Positions 24,295 through 35,718 of a stretch of DNA of 64,000 nucleotides are shown here, in pieces. Position 1 is the first letter of the stretch. The number at the start of each line of letters is the position of its first letter. The notes beneath the pieces were generated by a model. It worked only from the letters and a program-made list of their open reading frames with translations. It did no database searches and was not told where the DNA came from. The DNA is from Eulemur rufifrons (Eukaryota; Chordata; Mammalia; Primates; Lemuridae), in assembly GCF_041146395.1 (NCBI RefSeq), contig NC_090989.1, positions 239,186,843-239,250,842 on the forward strand, read 5' to 3'. Made by a program: the position numbers and the translations under genes.

Positions 24295-25187
24295 GTAAAA
24301 AGCAAAAAGTTCCATACAGAAAACCAAACAACTCAGTTCAAAAATGGGTGAAGGACTTGAATAGACATTTCTTCAAAGAAGATATCCAAATGACCACTAA
24401 ATGCATGACAAGATGCTCAGCGTCATAGTTACTAGGGAAATGCACATCAGTACAACACAAAATGCTATTTTACACCCATTAGGATAGCTGTTACTCCAAA
24501 ATAATATTATAGTAATAATAACAACAGAAAATAATATGTGTTGGTGAGAATGCAGAGATATTAGAATCTTCGTGCATTGCTGGGGGAATGTAAAGTGGTA
24601 GTCATTATAGAAAACAATTTAGCAGTTTCTCTAAAAGTTAACCATGGAATTACCATATGACCCAGCTATTCTCTTTCTGAGTATATACCCCAAAGAACAG
24701 AAAGCATATACCCATGTTTACAGTGCATTAATCACAACTACCAAAAGGTGGAAACAACCCAGGTGTCCACCAACAAATAAACACATTAAAAAATGTGGTC
24801 TATACATACAATGATATTATTTGACCATAAAGAAATAATATTCTGTTACAGTTGCAATGTGGATGAATCTTGCATACATCACTGGAAGTAAAACAAGCCA
24901 TATATGAAAGGACAAATACTGTATGATTCCACTTACACAAAGTACAGTAAGCCAATTCACAGAGACAGAAAGTAGAATTGAGGTTGTCAGGGCTCAGGGA
25001 AGGAAAGAAAGAGTATTTATTGTTTAATGGTTCCAGAGTTCTTTTTGGCATGATAAAAAAGTTCTAGAAATAGATCTTGGTGATGGTTGCACAACATTAT
25101 GAATGAATTTACTGAAAGCCACTGAATTGTATGCTTAAAAATAGTTAATATGGGAAATTGTATGTATATTTATCACAATTTACAAAA
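24295..25187 (+). mobile_element. L1 LINE 3' half (L1M-type), plus strand
   Basis: Landmarks in order: 'aaaatgggtgaaggacttgaatagacatttcttcaaag', 'ggtgagaatgcagagatattag', 'taccatatgacccagctattc', 'caacccaggtgtccaccaac', 'ggatgaatcttgcatacatc', 'gtatgattccacttacac' and a 3' end near 'tatttatcacaatttac'. ORF2 is broken throughout. The copy is 5'-truncated. Confidence 0.88.
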
Positions 25188-25640
25188 AGGCAAAGAGTTC
25201 CTTTCGTAAGATGTGTATGTAAGGAAAAAAAAAAAATAAATGAAAAGGCAAAGCGGTATGCCAGTATGAAAAAGGAAGTAAATGAGGAATTATCTGAAAG
25301 AAGAGAAAGAAAATAAGTTGGAAATAACAGAAAAACACTGTGAAGAACAGGATCCTGAGCCCGATAGCCCTACAAGGAAAAGGGGGCTGGGAAATTCAGG
25401 GAGAGCCTTCCAAAGAAGCCTTGGTGTTCTCTGCTCTTCCCTCTCTCTGCTCATCCTTGCCTCTTGCCATTCTATTCCAAAAGAGGAGGTCTTAGCAACG
25501 ACAAAAACGTTCCCGTGTGGCCTGGATCTCCACACACCAGCCCTGCCTTCCTTAGGAACCTTGTGCTACCACGATCCTTCCCCACATCTTTATCTTTCCC
25601 TGGCTCTTGGATTCTTCCAACAGCACTTCAGTGTGCTCAG
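25188..25640. other. Interval holding a long but unsupported open frame
   Basis: The plus-strand frame 25282-25734 runs 150 codons, but its composition is low-complexity K/E then S/L. It has no domain I know and it runs on into L2-derived sequence. I do not call it a gene. An A-run lies at about 25228-25240. Confidence 0.35.
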
Positions 25641-26215
25641 ATTGTTGTCCAATAAACCAACAAACCCTGCAAATCCTTCCTGGTCTCTCATCCACCACCT
25701 TGTCTCTTATCTTTCTCCTTCCCATCAGAACTAGGTATCTTCATCTGCCATCTATACCTCCTTAATTTTTATTCAGTCCTTAACCTGTTCTAATATAAGC
25801 CTGTTCTGATGATCCAGTGAAATTACTATTGCCCAGGTCAGCAATGACCTTCATCTCACCAAGTCCAGTGAACACTTCTCGGGCCTTGTCTTATCAGGAT
25901 TGCCAAGATCATTCAATACAATTGATGACTCCCTTCTTGAAATAATCTCTCCTTGGTTTCCAGTTAAGTTGCTTTTCTCTCACTCCGAGTCTTGGGTGTT
26001 GGCTTCTATTTTTCATGTATTTCTCCCAGCTCCATATTATATATTCTTTCTTTTGCTCTACTTTCATTTCCTAGGCAATTTCATATGTTCACATGGCTTA
26101 AAATGCCATTCATATGCTTTACCAAAGTCATATCCCAGCCCAAACTTTCAAGAATATGAGGCCCAATTAACCGACCACTTACTGATCTTATTTAAATTCC
26201 CCATCTAGTATCACA
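25640..26215 (+). repeat. L2 LINE reverse-transcriptase region, decayed
   Basis: Within the plus-strand frame 25900-26208, residues FNTIDDSLLEIISPW correspond to the CR1/L2 reverse-transcriptase motif around 'AFDTVDHSLLL'. Further on, SHGLKCHSYA corresponds to the segment that leads into the YADD box. The YADD aspartates are lost (SYALPKSY). The element is an ancient inactive L2. DNA landmarks include 'caatgaccttcatctcaccaagtccagtg'. Confidence 0.75.
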
Positions 26216-27595
26216 AACACAATGTGCCCATGTAATGCAGATTACAAGGTTCTGGGTGAACATAGCCCTACCCTTTCAGTGCAGCTCTTTCCCCATCACA
26301 TCTCAGCTAGTAGCTGGCATTTAGGTCATCAAAGGCATCAGCCAATTCAGAGCAAATAGTCACACTGTCATATATTGTTTAGCCTTGGGAAAGCTTTAAT
26401 TCCATTTTAGCTTTCCAGCTTAGCGATGTTGGCATTGTATAGATACCACCATAGATGCTAAAAAATAGTGACTGGCCAATTAAAGTCCCCTGCTGTGTTT
26501 TCCACCCGCTGAATTAGAATCCTTATTTTCATGCAGCGCAAAGCAAGAATGCTTCAAGTACCAAATCATTTGGCAGTCTTTAATGGCATATAAAACAACT
26601 GTTTGTGCAGCAAAATATTTTCCAGAACTAGAAGCCCGTAAAGATTGCCTTCTTTTTAGTACACAGAAATATTCCACAAACACGACTCTCTTGGCCTTCT
26701 ACAACATGGCACCCAGAAAAGAGAAGGCCCTCTCCTCCTCCTCTGTGGCATTTCCCACCTCGTCGTCCACTCTTGGGCTACCTGACCTTGGCTCCTCCAT
26801 GGTGCTGGCTCACTCCCTGCCCATCCTCCCACCAGTCAGGCCGTCCATTGGCCATCCAAACTAGAGCAGAGAGAAAATTCTCTGTCCTCGAGGCTGGGCC
26901 CTCCCTGCTGATGCAGGGGCCTTGGCATTGTTTCTGCTGCCAGTCTGGTTGCCTCCTTGTTGCCTTTGGAAGCCTGCACTTTCTCTGTGGCTTTTGTGGT
27001 CGTTTCCATCCGCCAGTGTGGTCCCTCTCAGAGGCACTAGCGTGCCAGACCAACCTATTTGAATTGGTGCCAGGCCACTTACTGCGGAGGTGAAGCCAAA
27101 TCCCATATATTTAAAACTGTAATGCTTTGCTTGTCCACCTAGCTCCTGTCTCCTGAAGTCATTAGTTGTGGTTTTACTTTACTGTTAAAACACTCTTCTT
27201 TTTTTCCTTTCTCTCAGCTCTGGCTATTTTCAGCTCTATATATTTAGCAAGTTATATGTAGGTAGAGATTCTGCTGTTCTACTTAAATCTCTCTCTCTTT
27301 TTTTTTTCCTTTTTGTGTCCTAAGGAAAGAGAATGTGTTTTCTATTAAATGGGGGAGAAGGGGGGAGAAGATAGAGAGACCTGATATTTGACTAGAATGG
27401 AAAGTGAGAGAACAGTGGCAGCCTGTCCAGCAACACGGAGTAAGGAGAAGCCCATTTATATGGCCACGGGACAGCTATCATCCCTGATCTTGAGTTTCTT
27501 CAGGAAAATAGACCTTTGGTTGCTTGAGAGAAGCCTTTTGTGCTTCATTTTGCTTGGCGTATTTTTAGATCCATAGACTGTAACGGGGATTCCTT
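26216..27595. other. Unassigned interval with a GC-richer segment
   Basis: From about 26700 to 27090 the sequence is GC-richer, with overlapping 80-106 codon frames on both strands. None has a recognisable domain or clean splice boundaries. This could be a conserved non-coding segment or an unrecognised old repeat. Confidence 0.35.
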
Positions 27596-27599
27596 TGCA

Positions 27600-27790
27600 T
27601 CATGCAACATCTAAGGCTTTGCAAAGATAGAGCATGATTGTATAATCTAAGGCAGATAAATAATAACATTTCCATTCTATAGATGAATTAGGGAAGTTAA
27701 GTGATTTTCCTGAAATCCCTCAGGAAGCTCAAGACACATCTAGGAACACAACACGTGAATTCTAAGTCTCAGACCTTTCACCCATGGACA
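27600..27790 (-). repeat. MIR SINE, minus strand
   Basis: 'cattctatagatgaattagggaagttaagtgattttcctgaaatccc' and the following 'gaattctaagtctcagacctttcacc' resemble the reversed MIR core and 3' end. Diverged. Confidence 0.55.
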
Positions 27791-29525
27791 CATCTCCCTG
27801 TCTCTATTTACTCTAGAATTCTGCGCATATGTTTTTCAAGTAAATATTTGGTTCCGGGGGGACTTAGGGGGAAAATATTCTAACCTTTGACAGTTAAAGG
27901 TACTGAATTAACAGTGCTGTAGACCAAAGTCTGCCATTTGTCAGGATGTAGCCATGATCTGAATAGCTATTGTTCCACAGTGTAGCTGCTGTGGGCCTAA
28001 CTGCAGTCCTAACAGAACTTGCATTTACCAAAAGCAAAAAAGGAACTATTATAGCTGGCACTCATATCAGATGTGTTTTCTGGAAATGCACTAAATAAAA
28101 TCAAGAATGGAATTTAGAGCATGGAAAAATACTCTTTGAAGGGTGATAAATATGAATGCTACATGAAACAAACTTGGGTTAATGAGTCTCTGCTACAAAA
28201 CCTATGAAATTATTCTCTGCAAAAATGTGTGAATTTCCCATCTGGCTTCAAAGATGCAATTACAATATACATGGTAACTAGCTATGCCAGGATTTATAAA
28301 AAGTAAGAGTTTGACTAATGTGTTACCTGATTGATATGGCCAAGTAAACCCTACAACTTCATTTTAGATGGGTCTTTCCAGAGTGAGGGTCACACATCCA
28401 GATATTTTAAGAGGCTGATAAGTAACTAAATGAGAGTAATGACTAATAGAGTATAAAGGAGGTGTAAGTCTTATGTTAGGGAGTGGTGGAGTCTGTGGCA
28501 AACTACAACACCCAAGGCCTTTGTGAAGGATACAGTGCCCATAGCTCCATGCTTCTCAGACAGGAATGCAGGACCAATGTGGTCAGATCATCTGATTTTT
28601 TTCAAGAGAACATGGAAATCCATATTTTTATGTAAAAATAGTCCCACTTTTAAATGTTGAAAACTAATTTTTTAAAATTTATAACATTGTGTTGGTCAAA
28701 AAAAGCATATTCTATAATACTCATTCAATGGATGAACTATCGCTGAGTTTCTTCTACTCTGAGGGTGATGATTTATGTGATGAAATATGGGAGCTTCGTG
28801 GGGGCATTAGTAGAGAATCCAAGAATCAGGGGAGGAATGGAGTGATTTGGTATAATTCAGGGATTGGTACCTATAAGAGCAGTCTGTTGACTCACAAATA
28901 ACTAGTTCACCAAAAATGTTTCAAACAGGAGAAGAAGGGAAACCAGGAGAGCTCATCAGGATATATGGTATGTGTGCTCAAAAGGGAAAGTGGTTCTGGC
29001 TGATTTCTGCAAGTAGGAGACCCAGAGACTACATGGAATGCCCAGGTGACAACAGAAAGAGTACTTTCAACCTGGTTACACTGGAATGTGTGTGCACTAA
29101 AAGAACACATCATTTGAATCGGTTGAGAGAAAAACTTGGAAATAGGAAGTAAAATATAATTAACAGCCTGATAAACATCTGATTAATGAGTTAGGCTGTG
29201 CCAAGATAGTTAACCCAAGGAAAACTGGGCACAAGTACTGAACTAATATGAGCAGAACTTATATATAGGCCAGAGCTTGCTGACATCAGTAAAGTAATTG
29301 TTTCATTATTGAGATCTTAGAAGGCATTTGTTATTTATCTTTGTCAGCCCATCCCTAGTGTAGTGGTTGGCAGATGAAAAGCCCGGGAAATGATTGCTCA
29401 GTAAAGAAAACAAAATCATGTAATAGTACATGTTGGACTGAAGGGGACACCACCAGGTACTAGTGACCAGATTTAATGGCTACATCTCAGGGCACATACT
29501 CTCAATGTGGGACATTTAATATTGC
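27791..29525. other. Unassigned interval
   Basis: No gene recognised. Frames at 28689-28901 and 28916-29152 are short and lack domains. A TATATATAG-like box near 29263 is in no context I can interpret. Confidence 0.35.
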
Positions 29526-29527
29526 CC

Positions 29528-29847
29528 AAACTCCGATCGTGCTCTGCTGGAATTTCTTGGTATCCCTTTTTCCTGATCCTTCCTTTACCTTTCTGTTTTG
29601 GGTTTTTTACCCTCTTAATCTAATTTTAATTAGATTACCTGGCTCCTGCTGCTTCCTCCATGTGCTTCCTCAGTGCTTCCTCAGTGCTTCCTGACCTTGT
29701 GGAACCTCTCAGCACTGCTCTCTCTGCAGTGTCTTCAGCAATCTCATCACTTATCAGTTCAACTCCCATTTATATGTTGACATTGCCACATCCAGCTGAA
29801 CTCACAATCCAAAACCAAATTCCCAGCTGTCGTGTTTCAGTCTGAAA
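29528..29847 (+). repeat. L2 LINE, plus strand, left part of a split copy
   Basis: 'ttgacattgccacatccagctgaac' and 'cccagctgtcgtgtttcagtctga' match the L2 segment just after the YADD region. The L2 continues at 30835 with 'gttacctactggacatttttacc'. The copy is therefore interrupted by the two LTRs between. It includes a small tandem run, three copies of an 11-bp TGCTTCCTCAG-type unit, near 29655-29690. Confidence 0.65.
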
Positions 29848-29919
29848 TGTCAGTTTTCAGTGTGCTCATGGCCAAAGAATGACCAGACCCACCAAAGTTA
29901 GACAAGCACGACAATGAAG

Positions 29920-29925
29920 TTTATT
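29920..29925 (-). terminator. LTR polyadenylation signal
   Basis: AATAAA on the minus strand, in the context CTCAATAAACTTCATTG. It is placed as expected downstream of the LTR TATA box. Confidence 0.55.
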
Positions 29926-30076
29926 GAGGAGAAAAAGAAAGGATTATAGAGCAAGGGCAAGATACAGGTTTACAGAGCATGATACTCATGCCACAGATGA
30001 TGACTAGACCTGTTGTCGCGGCAAAGGGAGAGCAAAAGGAAATGTGCAAGAAGGGACTTGGTTTGGTTGCATCTTG

Positions 30077-30084
30077 TTTTATAG
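30077..30084 (-). promoter_or_regulatory. LTR TATA box
   Basis: The minus strand reads CTATAAAA. It lies about 54 bp downstream of a CCAAT box and about 150 bp upstream of AATAAA, which is the spacing of an LTR U3-R-U5. Whether it is still used is unknown. Confidence 0.5.
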
Positions 30085-30434
30085 CGCCCAGGTTGGGAGC
30101 TCTCGGGTGGCTCAGACATCACCATGGAACCACTTTGATTGGACAGTTGGGAGTTGCATGATCTGGGTCTTAACTACGCATGCAGCTTGTTCTACGTTAA
30201 TTTCCAGACTCTGTGGTGCTTATCCTGCTTGGCCCATGGGCTAGAGAGTCCTCTGCATTCTTTTGCAGCTTGTGTGCTAAGTTATGATTGGCTGATTCGT
30301 AGAGTATTCCCTCCTCCCCAGGTATGGCAGTCACGTGGGAGATTAGGGTGGGGCAGGACCAAAATGGGGACAACAGCACCCACTTTTGTCCCTAGGAGAC
30401 CCAGAATCCCTCGCTATCTACCTAACGCAGCTAC

Positions 30435-30834
30435 TATTATATGGTCTGAATGTTTGTGCCCCCTGCCCACAACTGATATGTTGAAGCTCTAATCCCCTTG
30501 TGACTCTTTTTTGCAGATGGGGCCTCTGAGCAAGTGATTAAGGTTAAATGAAGTCATAGGGGTGGTCTGCTGAACTGATAGGATTAGTGTCCTTATCGGA
30601 AGAGACACTGGACATCTCTTTGCCCTCTCTCCCTACATGTGCACCAAGGAAAGGCCATGTGGGCACACAGAGAGATGGTGGCTACAAAGTTGGAAGAAAG
30701 CCCTCACCAGAAAACATTTTCTGGCACCTTGATCATGGGCTTCTAGCTTCCAGAACTGTGAAAAAATAAACGTCTGTTGTTTAAGCCACCCAGTCTTTGG
30801 CATTTTGCTATTTCAGCCTGAGCAGACTAAGACA
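30435..30834 (+). mobile_element. ERVL-MaLR solo LTR (MST/MLT1-type), plus strand
   Basis: A full-length LTR runs from 'tattatatggtctgaatgtttgtgcc' through 'ggattagtgtccttatcgg', 'cagaactgtg', AATAAA near 30766 and 'gtttaagccacccagtc', to the end 'gcagactaagaca'. It is flanked by an imperfect 5-bp duplication, GCTAC at 30430-30434 and GTTAC at 30835-30839. It sits inside an L2. It is a non-coding solo LTR. Confidence 0.9.
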
Positions 30835-31280
30835 GTTACCTACTGGACATTTTTACCAGATTAGTCTGTGTATGCTTTAAATGCAACCTGTTTAAAAGAG
30901 AACTCATCAATCATCTACCTCCTACATTCTGTTTTCCTCCTGTCTGCATTGTCTCAATTACCAGCTTCCAGATTCTCTAGAATTTTTAGAGTCATTTTCA
31001 CTTCCTCCCTCATTATGTCCTACTCAATCCACCTATTCATAAAGTCCTATTGATTTTATCTCTCAAATGCCTTCAAATCCAGTCTCTTTTTCTTGATCAT
31101 GGGCCTCCCATCTGTATTTCAGGACCTCACCATTTCTTACCTGAGATTTCTGTTAATTGATCTCTAACCTCCATTTTCTCCAGACTCTAATTTATCCCCT
31201 ACTGTATATCAAGAGTTACTTTCTAAAACATCTGACCACATACCAGCTCTGATTTCAGCCCAGCATCTAAATTCAGTATA
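30835..31280 (+). repeat. L2 LINE, plus strand, right part of a split copy
   Basis: It resumes with 'gttacctactggacatttttacc' and 'aaagagaactcatcaatcatctacctcc', then 'attatgtcctactcaatccacc' and 'tccagactctaatttatcccctactg', following the L2 order toward its 3' end. This supports reading 29528-29847 and this part as one element. Confidence 0.65.
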
Positions 31281-31633
31281 CAGTATAGGGGAGCCCTCAG
31301 CTGAAAAGGTGTCCCATTCAGAAGAAGAAAATGTAGGGGTGGGAAGTAATGTCCAAAGATGGGAGGAGGGAAGTCAAAAGCCAGGAGCACTGCTTCACAA
31401 GGCCCCTAACCAAGGACCCCGAGGAAGCCGATCTGAGACACCCCCCAGTTTCTGTAGCCGATAGGAGTGAGGTGAAGGACATTAGAAAGTATGTCATCTG
31501 GATGCTATGGGGAGTGTCTACTGCCAGTTTAATGACTTCATGTTTATTACAGATTATTTCCTAATGATTAGCAAACATGCATACCAATGGGCTGCCATCC
31601 AAATTATGGAAGTAGGCAAATGTTTGAAATACT

Positions 31634-31694
31634 TCTCCCTCCCTCCTTCCTTCCCCCTCTCTTCCCCCCCCCCCCACTGTCTCTCTCTCTCTCA
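31634..31694. repeat. Pyrimidine tract, C-run and (CT)n
   Basis: CCCT units, a long C-run and then (CT)n. Simple sequence. Confidence 0.9.
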
Positions 31695-31704
31695 TAGGAT
31701 ATTG

Positions 31705-31925
31705 ATTCATATTGGAGGCTCTGAATTCAGATTTATACTGCCTAGATTTATGGTGTGACCTTGGACAAGTGACTTTACCTTGCCTAGACTTTATTTCTCT
31801 GTTAAATGGTTATAGCAATTATATGTTTTAATAATGGTAGATTCCCTTACAAAGCTGTTAGAAGGATGAAATAAAGTACTTAGCACAGTGCCTGACCTGT
31901 AATTGATAAATGTCTATGCTGGTGT
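31705..31925 (+). repeat. MIR SINE, plus strand
   Basis: 'ggaggctctgaattcagatttatactgcc', 'gtgtgaccttggacaagtgac' and '...agtacttagcacagtgcctgacctg' follow the MIR consensus end to end. Confidence 0.85.
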
Positions 31926-31979
31926 CAGTCGTAGCCACAGAAATAGTATTTTCTAATAGTCTTTTAGTAGAAGTGCTAA

Positions 31980-32040
31980 CAAAAGGTACTTCAGAATTCT
32001 AGTGCTCAGGGAACCCAGTTTGAGAAACACTGACCTAAGC
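31980..32040 (+). repeat. MER5-type hAT fragment
   Basis: 'ctcagggaacccagtttgagaaacactg' is the right end of a MER5-type element. Only this end is visible. An L2 follows immediately. Confidence 0.45.
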
Positions 32041-32450
32041 TCCAGACACACTAACTTCTTCCTGCTCCTTGAATATACCAGGCCATTGTACCTTTGGCTT
32101 TTTTTTATTTCCGTTCCTTCTTCCTGGATGCTCTGCTGTCAGACATCTGCATGTCTTGCTCCATCAATTCATCCAGGACTTGACTTCAGACTCACCTGCT
32201 CAGCGAGGAGGCCCAGCCAACCACTTCCCCTGCATCACAACACGCCATGCCCAGCACCGAGCTTCTTATCCCTCCCTCTTCCCGATTCATTTCTTCTCTT
32301 GCGCACTTATTACTAGCACAGTATTATTTTATTTACTTAATAGAAGAGACTTTATTGTCTCTTTCTCCTGCCACATGAAGCTAGGGGGTTTTGTCTGTTT
32401 TGTTCCGTAGCACCAACAGGTTCTCAGCAAGTATTTACTGAATGAATAAG
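32041..32450 (+). repeat. L2 LINE 3' part, plus strand
   Basis: It runs from 'ccagacacactaacttcttcctgctccttgaatatacc' to the typical L2 ending 'ctcagcaagtatttactgaatgaataa'. The 104- and 113-codon frames across it (32002-32316 and 32069-32410) are L2-derived and carry no intact domain. Confidence 0.85.
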
Positions 32451-35400
32451 CTATAGTAAAATATTCAACACAATGGTGTACACTTTGTGAACACAAAGTG
32501 TTTATCTATCAGTCTGCTAAAATCAGATTTTTTTGCTATTTATTTTAAAGAAACAAAAAGAATATGCTATCATATGAGCATTGAGACATTTCTTGCCAAA
32601 AAATGCTATTTAAAATAATCTAAAATAGAATAATTTCACATACATAGTATACAATTCCAAAAGGAAGAAGGACACTTAAATGTTTAGGAAAATGAAGTTA
32701 TAGGAAAGCTGGGTTAATCTATAACTCATTATTATAAGTATTCAGCTATGACACAGGACCAATGATGTTACCTGAATCATAACTGTCACCCAGAATGAAA
32801 ACCCATATGTGAAAGTTAGACCTGGCTCCTGCCAACAAGGAGACGCTCACTATTTTGGGGGTGATATTTTTGACATTAATATAAAGTAACTTAAATTCAC
32901 AGTTAAAAATAATTAAAATTTAAAGCAAAAATAATACAATAAATTTCTTTTTAAATTTAGATGCAAGGAGGCCACCCTGGCTTATAGCATTATTGCTAAT
33001 ATTAGGCACTGATATCCCAGAAATACAATTTACAAGGACAGCAGGAGCCACTGGTGTCTCTAATTGAGAACTTCTAATTGTCTTGCCTTCTGCCTAGAAA
33101 AACTCATTTTCTCATTTGTATCTCTTTGCTCATATACCTTTTTCATCTGGTAAACTGGTTTGGAGGGAAGACCGCCATAGCAAGAGGACAGGTGACATCT
33201 AGGAGGCCATCACCTCAGTGAAGTCACAACAGAGCAGGGTCTGGTCCTCAGTGCAAAAATTCAACTATGTCGGGTAATCCAGAGTCAGTCGGCCAAGAGA
33301 ACAGAATGAGACTAACGGAACTGATTTGAGTAGACAGTGGTGGATACCGATGTGGATGTCTATTCATAATCAAAAATGATACTTCATGAGCTTCCAGTGT
33401 TGAATAAACTGTCAATGAGGGACAAGCACTCTGTCCCTGTGGATGAGCACTGAGAAAGCTATTAATAAAACCTGCATCAGAAGTTTTATTTTTCGTTGAA
33501 TTTTCATAAAGATAAAGCTGAACAAAGGACACTCCAGGTGTCTCTAAGGAGTCACCTCAGGAAGGATGGCTTGCACCCGTTGTCTTCACCATGGAGATGG
33601 TCTCACTTCAGAGGCTGTAATGATGAACACTTTTGACAGTAACTGAGGAAACAGGACCCACTTCTGGCTCTTTAAATTTTTCAATGATCCTTTTTTTTTT
33701 TTCTTAAATCTTTCTCTAGACAGATGAATGCAGTTGATTAGGTTCCAGCTTGCCAAATTGCAATCACATTCCAAGTCCAGGATCCTTGAGATAACTACGG
33801 CTGGGTCCTTGCCAGCTATTGGAATTAAATTGCTGCTACTCTCTTCAATTCCTCACCTGCAGACAACGTGAGCAGGGATGGACTTGATCAGTAGATATTG
33901 CAGGTGGCAGCATCTCCCCACTACTTCAGGTGATCTGACTTCTGTGTGCCTTATATAAAGAATCCCAGTGGCATTTAGCAGGCCTACCATGCTGGACTTT
34001 ACAGATATCACTTTATGATATTCTTTTATGAATTGAAACTATTTTGAATCATGTCTGGACTCCCAAGGCCAAGTTAGGTGCAGTGTCATTTGGGGACTAT
34101 TTTCAGAGGCAATATAGTCAGTCATGCAGTGATTTCTTACCTCATAGTATGGGTATCGGCCAAGTTCAGTTCCAGATGGTATTTAAAGGGTAATGTTTTG
34201 AGCTTTTATCTTTTATAGTTCTTACAGGTGAGATAGCTGGTAAACACAAGACCTGACTCTTGCAAGTGGCCAAATTGAATTCAGATTAGTTCATACTCAG
34301 AAACTTATGAAAAACACGTTTTTCTTGCCACCAGAAGAGAGGACAAATGGCAGGAAATGTAAAATTTGTGCATTACCATGCTTCAGCTCATGGCTTACAG
34401 AAACGAATCTGTCACTGTATTCAGGAGTTCTTACTTTGCTAAGAGGTAAGCATTCTATGAAAACTAAAGAAAGAATATATAAAATTCAATCTATAAATGT
34501 TCCTGATATAAAGAACTCAATTCCTATATCATCTTTATAAGTATGTTGTTTTTTAAATTTGTTTTAAGCTTAGAAAAAGTGAATTGTAAGCACTTCTGTT
34601 TTTCTTAGGTTACTCAAAGGTTATCAGTTTGCCCCTTTAAAAAAAAAAAAAAAATCTTAATCTCAGCAAAGATACTGAGCCCAGAAGCCGGATGTTGTCT
34701 TATAGTATCTTTGATACCTGCATTTCTCTTCAAATGAAAAATTTCCTAAAAAATCTTTTTACCTTGACTTTTAATTTCTCATAATCTCACTCATCTCTCT
34801 CAAAGTAAACTCTGGAATCAATTTTATTTTTTAAATATTTAGATCTAGCCATTTATAAGTTGTACTTTGCCAAATAAATGTGCGGATTTTAAAAATTTAA
34901 GTATTGTGTTGAGGGCTAAAATTCATTTAATTAGGAAAGATTTATTTATGTGTATAAACATAGCAAGGATGATGTGAACCCTTTATTGGCATAATTTGTC
35001 ACATTAAATTATTTGTCTTTTAGCATAAGCTTTGGAAGTCGGATATTATGCTCAATATTTGGAATGCAATTTGCTAGATGCTTCTGGTTAGTGTGTTTGT
35101 TTAGATATCTCTATTTTGGCTTGTTTTCCATCACCTATATCCAAAATTGTGTTGGGTTGAGTCACTGGTACTAGTATTGATTATAATGCTATAAGATGTG
35201 ACCAAAATAGCCCCTTTTTGGTGTGCATTACTGCCAAAATTACTGACTTCCCCTGCCTTGTTAGTTTCTTTTAACTTTGATTTAGTTAATCAGTTTTAAA
35301 TTACAAAATCAGTGGCTCCACAAAAATATGCATGATGAGATTTCAAAATTTTTCTTTTATGTCATTTGGTAAGATATTAGTCATTTAAAGATACTTGGGA

Positions 35401-35715
35401 GAAGGAGGAAGAGGGAACATTGACAAGAAAACTATGACATGTGTGATGCATTCCTATCCTCTTTGGGCTGACAATGCTTCCATTCATTTCTCTAGGCTCT
35501 GGAGAATATGTTCTTTCTTTCTTCCAGGAGTGTGGGTTGGCCAGAGGAAAGGGGAAGGAAGGAAGGGCAGTAGAGTCCTCTTCTAAATCATCATGTACCT
35601 TTTCAGCTGACAGACTGGCCCATTATCAGTGTATACTTTAAAAGAAGGAAAGTTGAAATAAGTTCTTTCTAAATAGCACATGATTCCTTTGCTAATAAGA
35701 TCTTTTGTTTATTCT
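32451..35715. other. Long unassigned interval
   Basis: More than 3 kb without a gene or a repeat I can name. Poly-A/T runs occur at about 33690-33702 and 34640-34654. Frames of up to 94 codons (33248-33532 minus) lack domains. This is one of the larger repeat-poor stretches here. Confidence 0.35.
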
Positions 35716-35718
35716 TGA

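Larger units (their letters stand above)
29848..30403 (-). mobile_element. Solo LTR of an endogenous retrovirus (ERV1-like), minus strand
   Basis: Read on the minus strand, this has the layout of an LTR. A candidate 5' TG follows from plus-strand CCA near 30403. CCAAT boxes sit at 30287-30291 and 30138-30142. A TATA box CTATAAAA sits at 30077-30084. AATAAA sits at 29920-29925, about 150 bp downstream of the TATA box. The 3' end is ...CTGACA at 29848. Several CpGs survive. No gag, pol or env sequence adjoins. The boundary near 30403 could instead be 30429. The family name is not identified; ERV1-like is inferred from promoter layout and length. Confidence 0.65.

Noticed and set aside
25282..25734. 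150-codon plus-strand open frame
   Set aside because: K/E-rich then S/L-rich composition, no domain, no splice context, and its end runs into L2-derived sequence.
26583..27106. Overlapping 80-106 codon frames on both strands
   Set aside because: GC-richer DNA lowers stop frequency; no domain, no splice sites I trust and no preferred frame.
29263..29275. TATA-like box 'tatatatagg'
   Set aside because: No CCAAT box, no polyadenylation signal and no LTR boundary around it; AT-rich context makes such matches common.
30139..30492. 117-codon plus-strand open frame
   Set aside because: Lies across the antisense of the solo LTR and into the MaLR LTR; LTRs are non-coding here.
32002..32410. 104- and 113-codon overlapping frames
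   Set aside because: Both lie in L2 3' sequence; no intact reverse-transcriptase motif.
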